From assembly GCF_010015475.1 (NCBI RefSeq), contig NZ_SSNI01000020.1, forward strand, positions 54,350 through 118,349: a stretch of DNA of 64,000 bases, read 5' to 3'. The stretch's first letter is position 1; every line of letters begins with the position of its first letter. The stretch comes from Pontibacter pamirensis (lineage in GTDB: Bacteria > Bacteroidota > Bacteroidia > Cytophagales > Hymenobacteraceae). This document shows positions 16,197-26,743 of this stretch, piece after piece. A program made the position numbers and the translations under genes. Below the pieces are notes generated by a model, which did not search any database, had not been told where the DNA came from, and was given only the letters and a program-made list of their open reading frames with translations.

Positions 16197-17744
16197 ATGA
16201 CAAGTATCCAACAACGGGCAGAACTACAACGCCAAATTTGGCAAATTGCGAATGAGGTTCGTGGCTCAGTCGATGGCTGGGATTTTAAACAGTATGTATT
16301 AGGTACATTGTTCTACCGATTTATTAGCGAGAACTTTGCCAGTTACATTGAAGGCGGTGATGAAAGCGTAAATTATGCCGCGCTCTCTGATGATGTTATC
16401 ACTGCAGAAATCAAAGACGATGCCATCAAAACCAAAGGTTATTTCATCTACCCCAGCCAGCTGTTTGTAAACATTGCCGCGAATGCCAATAAGAACGACA
16501 GTCTGAACACCGATTTAGCCAATATATTTTACGACATTGAAAGCTCGGCTAGTGGCTACCCATCCGAACTGGATATTAAAGGCTTATTTGCCGATTTTGA
16601 TACCACTAGTAACCGTCTAGGCAACACCGTTACCGAAAAAAACATACGCTTAGCTGCAGTACTAAAAGGTGTGGCGGGGCTTGGTTTTGGCAAGTTTCAT
16701 GAAAACCAAATTGACCTGTTTGGCGATGCCTACGAGTTCTTAATTTCTAACTATGCCGCCAATGCCGGTAAATCCGGAGGCGAATTTTTTACCCCGCAAA
16801 ACGTGTCAAAGCTTATTGCACAACTGGCGATGCACAAACAAAAAACCGTCAATAAAATTTATGACCCAGCAGCAGGTTCAGGTTCGTTATTATTACAAGC
16901 CAAAAAACACTTTGATGCCCATATCATTGAAGAAGGTTTTTTTGGACAGGAAATTAATCACACCACCTATAACCTTGCGCGTATGAATATGTTTTTGCAT
17001 AACATTAACTACGACAAGTTCAATATTGCGCTAGGCAACACCCTGTTAGATCCGCATTTTGGCGATGAAAAACCCTTTGATGCCATTGTGTCTAACCCGC
17101 CCTATTCGGTGAACTGGATTGGCAGCGATGACCCAACCCTTATCAATGATGAACGCTTTGCCCCCGCAGGCGTGTTAGCGCCCAAGTCCAAAGCCGACTT
17201 TGCCTTTGTGCTGCATGCGCTGAGTTATTTATCTAGCAAAGGCCGCGCAGCTATTGTCTGCTTCCCAGGTATTTTTTACCGTGGTGGTGCCGAGCAGAAA
17301 ATCCGCAAATATTTAGTGGATAACAACTACGTCGAAACTGTGATTGCATTAGCACCTAACTTATTTTTTGGGACCTCCATTGCTGTCAATATCCTGGTGC
17401 TTTCTAAACACAAAACAGACAACAAAATTCAATTTATCGACGCCAGTACCAGCAATTATTATAGAAAAGAAACCAAAAACAACGTACTCACCGATAGACA
17501 CATAGAGCAAATTATGGAAACCTTCGACAATAAAGACGATGTTCCATATTTTGCCCTATCTGTAGAACACGATTTGATATCCGCCAACGCCTACAACCTA
17601 TCGGTTAGCTCTTATGTAGTACCCGAAGATACCCGCGAAGTGATTGATATTGCTAAGCTGAATGCAGAGCTTAAAAATACTGTAGTGAAGATTGACCATT
17701 TACGTGCCGAGATTAACACCCTAATTGCGGAGATTGAAGCATGA
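16197..17744 (+). CDS. hsdM: Type I restriction-modification methyltransferase subunit HsdM
   Basis: A 515-residue N6-adenine methyltransferase subunit, starting at ATG 16197 ([11 protein letters not shown]) rather than the in-frame TTG at 16173, because AGGA lies about 10 bases before this ATG. The N-terminal HsdM_N domain has [15 protein letters not shown]. The S-adenosylmethionine loop is [10 protein letters not shown] from residue 223, and the catalytic motif is NPPY at 300-303. The length is close to EcoR124I HsdM, the type IC prototype. With HsdS it forms the M2S1 methylase protecting the host's sites. The stop overlaps hsdS by 4 bp (ATGA). The sequence looks gammaproteobacterial and is more AT-rich than the flanks. 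Confidence 0.95.
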   Translation: MTSIQQRAELQRQIWQIANEVRGSVDGWDFKQYVLGTLFYRFISENFASYIEGGDESVNYAALSDDVITAEIKDDAIKTKGYFIYPSQLFVNIAANANKNDSLNTDLANIFYDIESSASGYPSELDIKGLFADFDTTSNRLGNTVTEKNIRLAAVLKGVAGLGFGKFHENQIDLFGDAYEFLISNYAANAGKSGGEFFTPQNVSKLIAQLAMHKQKTVNKIYDPAAGSGSLLLQAKKHFDAHIIEEGFFGQEINHTTYNLARMNMFLHNINYDKFNIALGNTLLDPHFGDEKPFDAIVSNPPYSVNWIGSDDPTLINDERFAPAGVLAPKSKADFAFVLHALSYLSSKGRAAIVCFPGIFYRGGAEQKIRKYLVDNNYVETVIALAPNLFFGTSIAVNILVLSKHKTDNKIQFIDASTSNYYRKETKNNVLTDRHIEQIMETFDNKDDVPYFALSVEHDLISANAYNLSVSSYVVPEDTREVIDIAKLNAELKNTVVKIDHLRAEINTLIAEIEA

Positions 17745-18991
17745 GTGATACGAGAATTATGAATAAAGTGCTTAAAGGTGTTGAGGTTGAATGGAAAACC
17801 TTGGGAGAAGTTGGTGAGTTTGTAAGAGGAAAAAGATTTGTAAAAACTGATATAATATCAGAAGGCTTTCCTTGTATTCATTATGGAGAAATGTATACGC
17901 ATTACAACATTTGGGCAAAAGAGGCTAAATCATTTATTGATAAAGATTTAGCTTCGAAATTAAGAGTTGCTAATCACGGCGATGTTATTATTGTTGCAGC
18001 AGGCGAAACTATTGAAGATATTGGGATAGGCACAGCTTGGCTGGGAGATACAAATGTTGTTATTCACGATGCTTGTTTTTCCTATAAAAGCACATTAAAT
18101 CCTAAGTATGTATCGTATTTTTTAAGAACCAAGTTTTTCCATGAACAAATAAAAAAACGTATCTCTTCGGGAAAAATTTCTGCGATAAATGCGAATGGCT
18201 TAAGCAAAGCTAAAATCCCCATACCACCTCTGGATACACAAGCTGAAATTGTTCGCATTTTGGACGAGTTCACAACGGATATAACTCACCTTAAAGTTGA
18301 GCTTAAAACTGAGCTCTCAACTCGAAAAAAACAATACAACTTTTATCGCGACCAACTATTAACCTTTAAAGAAGGCAAAGTCGATTGGAAATCATTAGGA
18401 GAAGTTGGCGAGTTGATTCGTGGTAATGGATTACAGAAGAAAGACTTTACTGAAACGGGTGTGCCTGCTATTCACTATGGACAGATCTATACTTATTACG
18501 GCATATGTGCGACAGAAACTAAATCCTTTGTTTCACCTGAATTGGCTAAAACTTTAAGAAAAGTTGATACTGGTGATGTTGTCATAACAAATACAAGTGA
18601 AAACTTAGAAGATGTTGGTAAGGCAATGGTTTATCTCGGTGAGGTACAAGCAGTTACTGGTGGACATGCGACAATCTTTAAACCAAGCAAAATTATTTTA
18701 GGGAAGTATTTTGCCTATTTTACTCAAACAACTGCATTTACAAACCAAAAGAGAAAATATGCAAAAGGGACTAAAGTTATTGATGTGTCAGCAACTGATA
18801 TGGCAAAAATTAATATCCCTATCCCCCCACTCGCAGAACAAGAGCGCATCGTTTCTAACTTGGATAAATTCAATGCATTAACCAACTCAATCAATGAATG
18901 CTTACCGCGCGAAATTAGATTACGTCAACAACAATATGAGTATTATCGCGATTTGCTGTTAAGTTTTTTAAAAGTAGAAATAGAGGCATAA
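17741..18991 (+). CDS. hsdS: Type I restriction-modification specificity subunit HsdS
   Basis: A 416-residue specificity subunit with two target-recognition domains (about residues 20-175 and 222-365). Each is followed by a conserved helix region ([16 protein letters not shown]... and [15 protein letters not shown]...) that sets the spacing of the bipartite recognition site. Both halves open almost identically ([13 protein letters not shown] and [13 protein letters not shown]) and continue [12 protein letters not shown] / [12 protein letters not shown], so both recognition domains are of one subclass. The half-sites may therefore be alike. Both end with the IPIPPL motif. SD-like GGAG precedes the start, inside hsdM. 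The gene is complete with no frameshift. Confidence 0.93.
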   Translation: MSDTRIMNKVLKGVEVEWKTLGEVGEFVRGKRFVKTDIISEGFPCIHYGEMYTHYNIWAKEAKSFIDKDLASKLRVANHGDVIIVAAGETIEDIGIGTAWLGDTNVVIHDACFSYKSTLNPKYVSYFLRTKFFHEQIKKRISSGKISAINANGLSKAKIPIPPLDTQAEIVRILDEFTTDITHLKVELKTELSTRKKQYNFYRDQLLTFKEGKVDWKSLGEVGELIRGNGLQKKDFTETGVPAIHYGQIYTYYGICATETKSFVSPELAKTLRKVDTGDVVITNTSENLEDVGKAMVYLGEVQAVTGGHATIFKPSKIILGKYFAYFTQTTAFTNQKRKYAKGTKVIDVSATDMAKINIPIPPLAEQERIVSNLDKFNALTNSINECLPREIRLRQQQYEYYRDLLLSFLKVEIEA

Positions 18992-18992
18992 A

Positions 18993-20120
18993 ATGGGACT
19001 TTCGTTAACAGAAATTGCGCAGGAACTCAATGCTGCCAATAAAAAAGTTCAATTGATTTATGCTTTTAATGGCTCGGGTAAAACCCGGTTATCACGTGAG
19101 TTTAAACAGTTAATTGCACCAAAAACCGATAGCGATGAAGATATAGAACAAACTGAGCCATATGGCCCAAAAATCTTTTATTACAATGCATTTACCGAAG
19201 ACTTGTTCTATTGGGATAATGATTTACATCTTGATACGGAGCCAAAATTAAAAATCCAACCTAACTCTTTTACTCAATGGGTACTTCAAGATCAAGGTCA
19301 AGACCGAAATATTGTTGCTAATTTTCAGCATTACACTGATGAAAAATTAACCCCTCATTTTAGTGAGGATTTTTCTGAAGTCACATTCTCTTTTGAACGT
19401 GGCAATAATGAACGGTCTGAGAATATCAAGATTTCAAAAGGTGAGGAAAGTAATTTTATTTGGAGTGTATTTTATAGCCTGCTTGAACAGGTAATTGAAG
19501 TGCTAAATGTAGCTGAACCAGGCGAGCGTGAAACAAATCAGTTTAATCAGTTGGAGTATGTATTTATTGATGATCCGATCAGTTCATTAGATGAAAATCA
19601 TTTGATTGAATTGGCCGCAGATTTAGCGCGTTTGATTAAATCTAGTCAATCTACAGTTAAATTTATCATCACTACACATAACCCCCTTTTTTATAATGTG
19701 CTCCACAATGAGTTCAAACAAGATAGATTTAAAAAATATCTTCTAAAAAAATATGAAGATGGTGAATATGAATTAGTACCACAACCCCATGATTCACCGT
19801 TTTCGTATCATCTTTATCTCAAAGCCGAGCTTGAAAAAGCCATTGTGACGGGGCTGTTGAATAAGTATCACTTTAATTTTCTCAGAAATATTTTAGAAAA
19901 AACCTCGACATTTCTGGGTTATCAAGATTGGACTGAACTGTTACCTCCAGGCGACGATGGAAGACCAAATCCCTATGAGGCACGAATTATAAATATCTCA
20001 AGTCACTCAAAACATGCAGGTGAAGAAACAATTGATCTGACAGAAAATGATAAGCGTGTTTTGGAATTCTTAGTGAGAGAAACGAGTCAAAATTATCGGT
20101 TTAAACAGCGCAATAGCTAA
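18993..20120 (+). CDS. prrC: PrrC-like tRNA anticodon nuclease (suicide phage defence)
   Basis: A 375-residue protein set between hsdS and hsdR, exactly where E. coli prrC lies in the EcoprrI locus. The N-terminal ABC-type ATPase has Walker A FNGSGKT (26-31), an ISKGEE signature (147-152), Walker [13 protein letters not shown] (190-201) and the switch histidine in TTHNP (His229). The C-terminal nuclease part carries LRNILEK with Arg298 and Glu302 four apart, as in the PrrC Arg320/Glu324 pair, and His338 or His341 (ISSHSKH) for the third catalytic residue. In E. coli, PrrC is held silent by the HsdMSR complex and cuts tRNA-Lys when a phage inhibits restriction. The same role is inferred here. 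Length is near PrrC's 396. GAGG precedes the start. Confidence 0.8.
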   Translation: MGLSLTEIAQELNAANKKVQLIYAFNGSGKTRLSREFKQLIAPKTDSDEDIEQTEPYGPKIFYYNAFTEDLFYWDNDLHLDTEPKLKIQPNSFTQWVLQDQGQDRNIVANFQHYTDEKLTPHFSEDFSEVTFSFERGNNERSENIKISKGEESNFIWSVFYSLLEQVIEVLNVAEPGERETNQFNQLEYVFIDDPISSLDENHLIELAADLARLIKSSQSTVKFIITTHNPLFYNVLHNEFKQDRFKKYLLKKYEDGEYELVPQPHDSPFSYHLYLKAELEKAIVTGLLNKYHFNFLRNILEKTSTFLGYQDWTELLPPGDDGRPNPYEARIINISSHSKHAGEETIDLTENDKRVLEFLVRETSQNYRFKQRNS

Positions 20121-20147
20121 AAAAAGATATTATTCGAAGGTATATAA

Positions 20148-23100
20148 ATGAAAGAATATAATGTCATTGCAGAATCAAATAATTTCATCGTTCTGGATCA
20201 ATATATCAAACATTCAGAGGTAACTGAAGCCTATCAGAGCGAATATGATTTAGAACGTGATTTTATCTCCGATTTAGAAAACCAAGGCTATGAATATCTG
20301 CCCGAAATAAACACCCCCGAAAAAATGCTGGCTAATGTGCGTGCGCAGTTGCAAGCTCTGAATAATCTGCGGTTTTTAGATGGGGAATGGTTGCGTTTCG
20401 TGGTGGAGTATTTAGATAAGCCCAGCGATAACAGAATCGAAAAAACACGTAAAATACATAAAGACTATATCCACGATTTTGTCTTTGATGATGGGCACAT
20501 CCAAAATATTTACCTCTTAAATAAGAAAAACATTGCCCGCAATAAAGTGCAGGTAATTAATCAGTTTGAACATAAAGGCACGCAGGCCAATCGGTACGAT
20601 GTAACCATTTTAGTGAATGGTCTGCCATTAGTGCAAATCGAGCTAAAAAAACGCGGTGTGGCGATTCGTGAAGCTTTCAATCAAGTACACCGTTATAGTA
20701 AGGAAAGTTTTAATTCCGACAGTTCACTGTTTAAATATTTGCAGCTTTTCGTAATTTCTAACGGCACGGATAGTCGTTATTTTGCCAATACCACCAAGCG
20801 AGATAAAAATAGTTTTGATTTCACCATGAATTGGGCGAAGTCAGATAACACTTTGATAAAAGACTTAAAGGATTTTACTGCTACGTTTTTTCAAAAAAAC
20901 ACCTTGCTAAATGTGCTGATACATTATTCGGTGTTTGACGTTAGCGATACCTTACTAGTGATGCGTCCCTACCAAATTGCCGCGACAGAGCGCATTTTGT
21001 GGAAAATAAACAGCGCTTATCAATCAAAAAACTGGAGCACCACCGAAAGCGGCGGCTATATTTGGCATACCACAGGTTCGGGCAAGACCTTAACCAGCTT
21101 TAAAGCGGCACGCTTGGCTACCGAGTTGGATTTTATTGATAAAGTTTTTTTTGTGGTTGACCGTAAAGACCTCGATTATCAAACCATGAAAGAGTATCAG
21201 CGCTTTTCGCCTGATAGCGTTAATGGTTCAGACAGCACCGCAGGGCTAAAGCGTAACCTTGATAAAGACGACAATAAGATCATTGTTACCACTATTCAAA
21301 AACTAAATAAGTTAATGAAAAGTGAAGGCGACTTGCCCATCTATAACAAGCAAGTGTTATTTATTTTTGATGAGGCGCACCGTTCGCAATTCGGCGAAAC
21401 ACAAAAAAATTTAAATAAGAAATTTAAAAAGTTTTACCAGTTTGGCTTTACGGGTACACCTATCTTCCCTCAAAACGCCTTAGGCGCAGAAACTACTGCT
21501 AGCGTGTTTGGGCGTGAGTTGCATTCTTATGTGATTACCGATGCTATTCGCGATGAAAAAGTATTAAAGTTTAAAGTGGACTACAACGATGTGCGCCCAC
21601 AGTTTAAGACGATTGAAACTGAACAGGACGAGAAGAAACTAACGGCTGCAGAAAACAAACAAGCTTTATTGCATCCCGACCGTATTCATGAAATTTCTCA
21701 GTACATCTTAAACAACTTCAAGCAAAAAACGCATCGCTTACAAGCCAATGGCAAAGGTTTTAATGCCATGTTTGCCGTGAGTAGTGTAGATGCTGCCAAG
21801 CTGTACTATGAATCGTTTAAGAATTTTCAGAAAGACAGTAACCAGCCTCTTAACATTGCCACTATCTTCTCTTTTACGGCCAATGAAGAACAAGATGCCG
21901 TAGGGGATATTCCTGATGAAAGCTTTGAACCCACGGCAATGGATACCAGCTCTAAAGAGTTTCTAAAAGCGGCAATTGATGACTATAACGCGATGTTTAA
22001 AACCAATTTCGGCGTTGATAGCAAAGCTTTTCAAAACTATTACCGTGATCTTGCCAAACGGGTCAAAAACCAAGAAGTTGATTTGCTAATTGTAGTGGGC
22101 ATGTTTTTAACAGGCTTTGATGCGCCCACTTTGAACACCTTATTCGTGGATAAAAACCTTCGCTACCACGGACTAATACAGGCTTACTCACGCACTAATC
22201 GTATTTATGATGCTACCAAGAGGTTTGGCAATATCGTCACCTTCCGCGACTTAGAACAAGCGACAGTTGAAGCAATTACTTTATTTGGTGATAAGAACAC
22301 CAAAAACGTCGTGCTGGAAAAAAGTTACAAAGAATACATGGAAGGCTTTGCCGATGTAGCAACAGGTGAAGCACGGCGCGGCTATTTGGACGTTGTGGCG
22401 GAGTTAAAACAACGTTTCCCCAATCCCGATGAAATTTTTAAAGAAAAAGATAAAAAAGACTTCGCTAAATTATTTGGTGAATATTTGCGTGTCGAGAATG
22501 TGCTGCAAAACTTTGACGAATTTGCTGGTTTAAAAGCCTTGCAAAGCTTGGATATGACCGATCTTAAAGCTGTAGAGGAGTTTAAAGCTAAGCACTATTT
22601 GAAGGATGACGACTTAGCCGCTATGCAAGCTATTAAGATGCCAGCCGAGCGCATTATTCAAGATTACCGTTCAACGTATAATGATATTCGCGATTGGCTT
22701 CGCCGTGAAAAGTCCGCCAACGAAAAAGACGCTTCTACTATTGATTGGGATGATGTGGTATTTGAGGTAGACCTGCTAAAATCACAAGAGATTAATCTGG
22801 ATTACATTCTGGAATTGATTTTTGAACACAATAAAAAGATTAAAGATAAAGCGACATTGGTTGAAGAAGCACGTCGTTTAATTCGTGCTAGCCTTGGCAA
22901 CCGTGCTAAAGAAACTTTGTTGGTTGATTTTATTAACCAAACTAACTTGGACAAAATTATCGATAAGCCCAGCATTATTGATGCTTTCTTTACCTTCGCT
23001 CAAGCTGAACAACAACGTGAAGCAGAAGAATTGATTAGTGCTGAAAGTCTCCATGCAGAAGCAGCTAAGCGTTATATCACTACATCGTTAAAAAGGGAAT

Positions 23101-23246
23101 ATGCCAGTGAAAATGGCACTGAGTTAAATACCATCCTTCCCAAAATGAGCCCGCTTAACCCGCAATACTTAACCAAAAAACAAGGTGTTTTCCAAAAGAT
23201 TGCTGCTTTTGTTGAGAAATATAAAGGAGTAGGCGGGAAGGTTTGA
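20148..23246 (+). CDS. hsdR: Type I restriction endonuclease/translocase subunit HsdR (type IC)
   Basis: A 1032-residue motor-nuclease. The PD-(D/E)xK nuclease near the N-terminus has Asp151 ([10 protein letters not shown]) and Glu165-x-Lys167 (VQIELKKRG), the same residues and numbers as in EcoR124I, and the length is almost equal. The helicase part has motif [10 protein letters not shown] (Lys313), [14 protein letters not shown] and a later QAYSRTNR. The C-terminal 250 residues are helical and dock on HsdM. It translocates unmodified DNA and cuts at a distance. AAGG stands 9 bases before the start, a Shine-Dalgarno unlike most genes in this window. It is the last gene of the operon and appears intact. 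Confidence 0.95.
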   Translation: MKEYNVIAESNNFIVLDQYIKHSEVTEAYQSEYDLERDFISDLENQGYEYLPEINTPEKMLANVRAQLQALNNLRFLDGEWLRFVVEYLDKPSDNRIEKTRKIHKDYIHDFVFDDGHIQNIYLLNKKNIARNKVQVINQFEHKGTQANRYDVTILVNGLPLVQIELKKRGVAIREAFNQVHRYSKESFNSDSSLFKYLQLFVISNGTDSRYFANTTKRDKNSFDFTMNWAKSDNTLIKDLKDFTATFFQKNTLLNVLIHYSVFDVSDTLLVMRPYQIAATERILWKINSAYQSKNWSTTESGGYIWHTTGSGKTLTSFKAARLATELDFIDKVFFVVDRKDLDYQTMKEYQRFSPDSVNGSDSTAGLKRNLDKDDNKIIVTTIQKLNKLMKSEGDLPIYNKQVLFIFDEAHRSQFGETQKNLNKKFKKFYQFGFTGTPIFPQNALGAETTASVFGRELHSYVITDAIRDEKVLKFKVDYNDVRPQFKTIETEQDEKKLTAAENKQALLHPDRIHEISQYILNNFKQKTHRLQANGKGFNAMFAVSSVDAAKLYYESFKNFQKDSNQPLNIATIFSFTANEEQDAVGDIPDESFEPTAMDTSSKEFLKAAIDDYNAMFKTNFGVDSKAFQNYYRDLAKRVKNQEVDLLIVVGMFLTGFDAPTLNTLFVDKNLRYHGLIQAYSRTNRIYDATKRFGNIVTFRDLEQATVEAITLFGDKNTKNVVLEKSYKEYMEGFADVATGEARRGYLDVVAELKQRFPNPDEIFKEKDKKDFAKLFGEYLRVENVLQNFDEFAGLKALQSLDMTDLKAVEEFKAKHYLKDDDLAAMQAIKMPAERIIQDYRSTYNDIRDWLRREKSANEKDASTIDWDDVVFEVDLLKSQEINLDYILELIFEHNKKIKDKATLVEEARRLIRASLGNRAKETLLVDFINQTNLDKIIDKPSIIDAFFTFAQAEQQREAEELISAESLHAEAAKRYITTSLKREYASENGTELNTILPKMSPLNPQYLTKKQGVFQKIAAFVEKYKGVGGKV

Positions 23247-23430
23247 TTTAAGGATTATAAGGTGTTAACGTTTTTTAAGCGGTTGTTTATCTATACAAAG
23301 CGCTCCGAGAATATATCGGGTTTATGTGCAATTCCCATTTAAGCAACTCACGGGAAGCTTCAATCACAGCCTACAGGTTATTATAGATGCTACATATTAA
23401 ATTAAAACAAAAAAGGGAAGAACCTTCACT

Positions 23431-23616
23431 TCACCCGTCCTGGGTTTCGGCGATGAAGATAGAGCTTTGAACATAACAGCGGGTATGCAATATGTCTGCC
23501 GCAGGCGCAACACAAGCACTTTGCATACCCGTGATCCGTTGCCATATGATTCCCTTCATATTTAAACGTTCGACTAGTGCAGCCGCCGGCATCACCTGAG
23601 TATAGGTATTAGTCAT
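23431..23616 (-). CDS. Small hypothetical protein at the end of the leftward early operon
   Basis: About 61 residues from ATG 23616 (MTNTYTQVMPAAALVERLNM); an ATG at 23634 is also in frame. It follows the next minus-strand gene by about 30 bp. Three or four cysteines, no membrane segment and no known family. It may be the last gene of the leftward element operon or chance; the codon pattern is not decisive. Confidence 0.35.
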   Translation of the reverse strand: MTNTYTQVMPAAALVERLNMKGIIWQRITGMQSACVAPAADILHTRCYVQSSIFIAETQDG

Positions 23617-23648
23617 CTTCTCCGGCTCCTTCACTTATTGCTTAACAA

Positions 23649-24014
23649 CTAACTTGGAGCAAGTGTAAATTGGAGCTGATTCATGAAATCAGCGATAAAA
23701 GATTCCTTATAGTTTAGATACTGCAGCCTCCGCTCCAGCACAGTTAAGGTATTGCCCCAGTTAATCTGATTCTTGCCATCGTAGTGATGGATGATTGTTA
23801 GCAGTTCTTTGACCGCTGCCGTAGGTGTTAAGACGGTTAGCACGTCAAGCGCTTTCAACACCTGAGCCGAAACGCTATCAAATTCTGAGAGTTTTGTGAC
23901 AGTCCCGGCTTGGCTAAAGTGAAACGGTAGCATGTTCAATTTTGCCGCTGTAGTAGGAGTTACTTCGAACGCAACAATTGCGAAGTACTGTTTGGTTGAT
24001 TTTTGTTCTTTCAT
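23649..24014 (-). CDS. Hypothetical protein, element early operon
   Basis: A 121-residue soluble protein (starts MKEQKSTKQYFAIVAFEVTP) with a mixed alpha/beta pattern and no motif I recognise. It sits 13 bp after the 114-residue gene in a compact leftward run reaching back to 27.1 kb. As part of the early region opposite the repressor it may be involved in replication or host takeover; this is inference from place only. Confidence 0.55.
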   Translation of the reverse strand: MKEQKSTKQYFAIVAFEVTPTTAAKLNMLPFHFSQAGTVTKLSEFDSVSAQVLKALDVLTVLTPTAAVKELLTIIHHYDGKNQINWGNTLTVLERRLQYLNYKESFIADFMNQLQFTLAPS

Positions 24015-24027
24015 GAGTGGTGTGAGG

Positions 24028-24372
24028 TTAGATGTGAAAATTTATTACCTGGTCATAATTCAGGGCTTTGCAGTTGATCAGGCTGAATGTATTGTAAAGT
24101 TCTGGAGGGTACAGCCGGATCAAAGCTTGCACGGCTATGATTTCATGAGCTGACAGTTTGACCTTATATATTCCTTTTTGCGGGCTGCCTACCATGCGTC
24201 TTGCCAGTCTTTTGGCAAGGCTTTCGAGGTATGGGAACGCCAGCACCTCCAGCGGCTGCAGTTTATTCTCTTGGTCTACAGGTTTATGGAGAAACTTCAA
24301 CAACTCAGACAGCAGCGCCATAATTTCGAAGCGGTGAAGCACTATCTCCTGGTTGATCAGAATCTGCCTCAT
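24028..24372 (-). CDS. Hypothetical protein, element early operon
   Basis: A 114-residue, mostly helical protein (EIMALLSELLKFLHKPVDQE; then KLSAHEIIAVQALIRLYPPE). No signal, no membrane segment and no known family. Its start overlaps the stop of the upstream 91-residue gene by 4 bp, indicating coupled translation. Confidence 0.55.
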   Translation of the reverse strand: MRQILINQEIVLHRFEIMALLSELLKFLHKPVDQENKLQPLEVLAFPYLESLAKRLARRMVGSPQKGIYKVKLSAHEIIAVQALIRLYPPELYNTFSLINCKALNYDQVINFHI

Positions 24373-24644
24373 TGCCAGTAGCCGTCCCTGAATTTGAAGA
24401 GTTGCTCCCCAGATTTGTTGTCGTAGATGAGTGCCGTATCAATAAACTGCTTGTTGCCGAGCGCATATTTCTTCAGCCTCGAGATGCCTAAGTCTTTGTC
24501 CGGAGCAGTGTGCTTCATTCTGTAATCCCTGGAGTGAAAGGTGCGGTTGTTCCCGTCAGAAAAGTAAATAATCATCTTTGTCAGGGCCTTTTGGGCGAAG
24601 CTTTCGCCTTTAGGACTTCGCTTGTGGATAGTAGTTTTGTTCAT
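24369..24644 (-). CDS. Hypothetical basic protein, element early operon
   Basis: A 91-residue, Lys/Arg-rich protein (MNKTTIHKRSPKGESFAQKA) with a KMIIYFSDGNNRTFHSRDYR strand-turn pattern. The basic charge suggests nucleic-acid binding, but no family is recognised. It overlaps the next gene by 4 bp and lies 40 bp after the replication-type gene. Confidence 0.55.
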   Translation of the reverse strand: MNKTTIHKRSPKGESFAQKALTKMIIYFSDGNNRTFHSRDYRMKHTAPDKDLGISRLKKYALGNKQFIDTALIYDNKSGEQLFKFRDGYWQ

Positions 24645-24684
24645 AAGTAACGGTTATGTAGTAAATGATTGATAGCCAATATAT

Positions 24685-25974
24685 TTAGCTCTCCTGAACA
24701 GGTGCATGCTGCTTATAAAACTTCTGTAGCGCGTCCTTGCCTAGCTTGCTCATTCGATTCTTATGGTATTTAAAGAGCTGCATAGGCGACTTCTCTTGAA
24801 TACGCTTAAGGGCTTTTCCCTCTTTGTACAGCCAGAAGTCGGCGCGTGCCCGACGCAGGGCATCAGATACCTTACGCTGATGGCTCCAAGTGTCCTGCTT
24901 CACCAGCCAGTCGTGGGTTTTACAGAATCCGCGTTTATTCTCGCGGTCAAAGTACCCGCTGCCACTTACAAATTCCGCGTAAGGCATAGGCGGGTACTTG
25001 TCCGGGCGCTTGCGGTAATAAGCTTCTGCCAGATCGATGCGCTTCATACACTCGGCATGGTAACTCTCCCATTCTTTCTCGCTGAAATCAGTCCTGAAAC
25101 TACCGTACACTCCAAACCAAATAGAATTCTTAGCCAGTTTGTTATGGGTCTCATCGAAATCGTAGCCAGGGTAAAGCATAGCTTTGGCGTACTGCCAGAA
25201 GCTTTCGACAAAAGATAGAAATACCGGGTTTAGAGCGGGTTTTGCCATTGTTCCCGCGCCCCCAGCTCCTGTAGCATGGTTTTTGGCAGCTAAGGGCCTT
25301 TCCAGCCGCTCTTTAACACGTTTACCGGCTCGTTGCGGCCCTGTGTTGCCAGTATTCGTGTTGCCAGCGTTGCAATTTTGGCCATCGCCGATAGGCATGG
25401 CACCCGGTTGCGCAGCAACTCCTTTATCCACAGTAGTAGATTTCTTTTCTAAGTTTCCAGTAGTTTCAAATGATACATTAAGCGGAAAATTTGTGCATTG
25501 GAACGTATTGGGCTGTGCCTTTTTGCACTGGTTCTGATCGGCAAAAATGATTTCCGGAGCTATCCACAGTTCGAAATCATGAAACGTGCCGTGAAACTGA
25601 TAACCGCTGATAAGACCTAGCTTGCGCAGCCGGGAGATGTGGTTACGCATGGTGCGCTCCGAGAAGCTGCGCATATCGGAAAGTTTAGAATTGTTTGTAA
25701 ACAGGCTTGGTAGGTCACTTTCGTGCTCCGGCGCAAAGCCGAAGCGAATAGAGTGCTCATACGCCTGGATGTAGTCAAGGATGATGCGGGTGCCGGTGTC
25801 CTTTACGTTACCCGGTATTAATTTTGTCCTGGTGAAGAAGATTTGCTCTGAGCCGTCGCTGTGTTTGCGCTTTCGCTCTACAAGTGGTTGCTCCGCGTTC
25901 TTTTTTTCGACAAACAGGTGCCACGCAAGCAGGGCCTGCTTTTGATTAATCTTTTTTAAAAGCATTTCGTACAA
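24685..25974 (-). CDS. Putative replication-associated protein with winged-helix N-terminus
   Basis: A 429-residue protein. Residues 1-150 have the flavour of an initiator or transcription-type winged helix: KQALLAWHLFVEKKN, then FSERTMRNHISRLRKLGLIS, a clear recognition helix and wing. Residues 180-250 are low-complexity and rich in Gly, Asn and Thr. The C-terminal part (250-429) is helical with many Trp/Tyr/Lys and no nuclease or NTPase motif. Such proteins are common as 'replication' genes of Bacteroidota mobile elements and phages (DnaA/DnaD-like loaders). The function is inferred from domain type and from its place in the early operon. Confidence 0.5.
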   Translation of the reverse strand: MYEMLLKKINQKQALLAWHLFVEKKNAEQPLVERKRKHSDGSEQIFFTRTKLIPGNVKDTGTRIILDYIQAYEHSIRFGFAPEHESDLPSLFTNNSKLSDMRSFSERTMRNHISRLRKLGLISGYQFHGTFHDFELWIAPEIIFADQNQCKKAQPNTFQCTNFPLNVSFETTGNLEKKSTTVDKGVAAQPGAMPIGDGQNCNAGNTNTGNTGPQRAGKRVKERLERPLAAKNHATGAGGAGTMAKPALNPVFLSFVESFWQYAKAMLYPGYDFDETHNKLAKNSIWFGVYGSFRTDFSEKEWESYHAECMKRIDLAEAYYRKRPDKYPPMPYAEFVSGSGYFDRENKRGFCKTHDWLVKQDTWSHQRKVSDALRRARADFWLYKEGKALKRIQEKSPMQLFKYHKNRMSKLGKDALQKFYKQHAPVQES

Positions 25975-26045
25975 AGCGGGTTAGAAGGTTGCGGGGCTGG
26001 TGTTGATTGACGTCGGTACCAGCCCCTGTTGCAGACCCTGTATCG

Positions 26046-26309
26046 TTAGTTAAAATTTCCCAGGTATTGCTGCCCTCTCCATGGCACATTTGTGACTGAG
26101 AGGGCGGCAATACTTACCTGAAGGTGCTGCCGGTCATGGTCAATGGCAGCCACAGCGCTATCGTAGCAGCGCTGCTCTATATGACCTTCCGCTAACTCTT
26201 CCTGCAGTAGATTAAGCTCCTGGTTGCAGAGCTTCAGCATTCCTGTGTATAGGCGCAGCTTAGACTGGTGATAAGTCTCGTTTGCCGTTATAAAGGTCTG
26301 AGGTACCAT
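26046..26309 (-). CDS. Hypothetical helical protein, element early operon
   Basis: An 87-residue, largely coiled-coil protein (YTGMLKLCNQELNLLQEELA; then CYDSAVAAIDHDRQHLQVSI). No catalytic motif. It lies between the MerR-like regulator and the replication-type gene on the same strand. It may be a small oligomeric accessory protein. Confidence 0.5.
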   Translation of the reverse strand: MVPQTFITANETYHQSKLRLYTGMLKLCNQELNLLQEELAEGHIEQRCYDSAVAAIDHDRQHLQVSIAALSVTNVPWRGQQYLGNFN

Positions 26310-26333
26310 GTTATGAAAGTATAGTTAAGGCAA

Positions 26334-26675
26334 TTAGGCGGCTTTTCTTTTCTTCTTGCGCTCCGGAAGCACAGCCGCACACTCTTTTATCTTGCCGTAT
26401 TCGATCAGCTTACTGCGCAGGACCCGGTAATCGCCTGGAGCAAACTCCTCGGCCTGTAGCTTGTATACTTTACCGAAGCGGTCGCGCTTGCCATACTTTA
26501 TCCAGTTGCGGATGGTGCTGTCGCCATGGCCGGTAAACTCAATGATCTCTGCTATTTTGAGGTAGCGATCCATGGCGTTCTCCAGAACCGGGCGCAACTC
26601 CTCCAACTTGCCGAATATCTCACTCTTGAAGCCTTCTAAATCTGCTGACGTTAATATCTCAATTGCATGTGCCAT
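26334..26675 (-). CDS. Excisionase/MerR-like DNA-binding protein
   Basis: A 113-residue protein. Residues 40-85 form a helix-turn-helix with a wing of the excisionase type: YLKIAEIIEFTGHGDSTIRN, then WIKYGKRDRFGKVYKLQ. It ends in a Lys/Arg-rich tail (PERKKKRKAA). In Bacteroidota elements such proteins act as recombination directionality factors or early regulators. It is second in the leftward operon, 68 bp from the Cro-like gene. Confidence 0.6.
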   Translation of the reverse strand: MAHAIEILTSADLEGFKSEIFGKLEELRPVLENAMDRYLKIAEIIEFTGHGDSTIRNWIKYGKRDRFGKVYKLQAEEFAPGDYRVLRSKLIEYGKIKECAAVLPERKKKRKAA

Positions 26676-26743
26676 ACTTTCTGTGGCTTATGGTACCAAT
26701 AGAATTCTTTTATAAAAACGGCTATAGTCTAAACATTAGCCTG

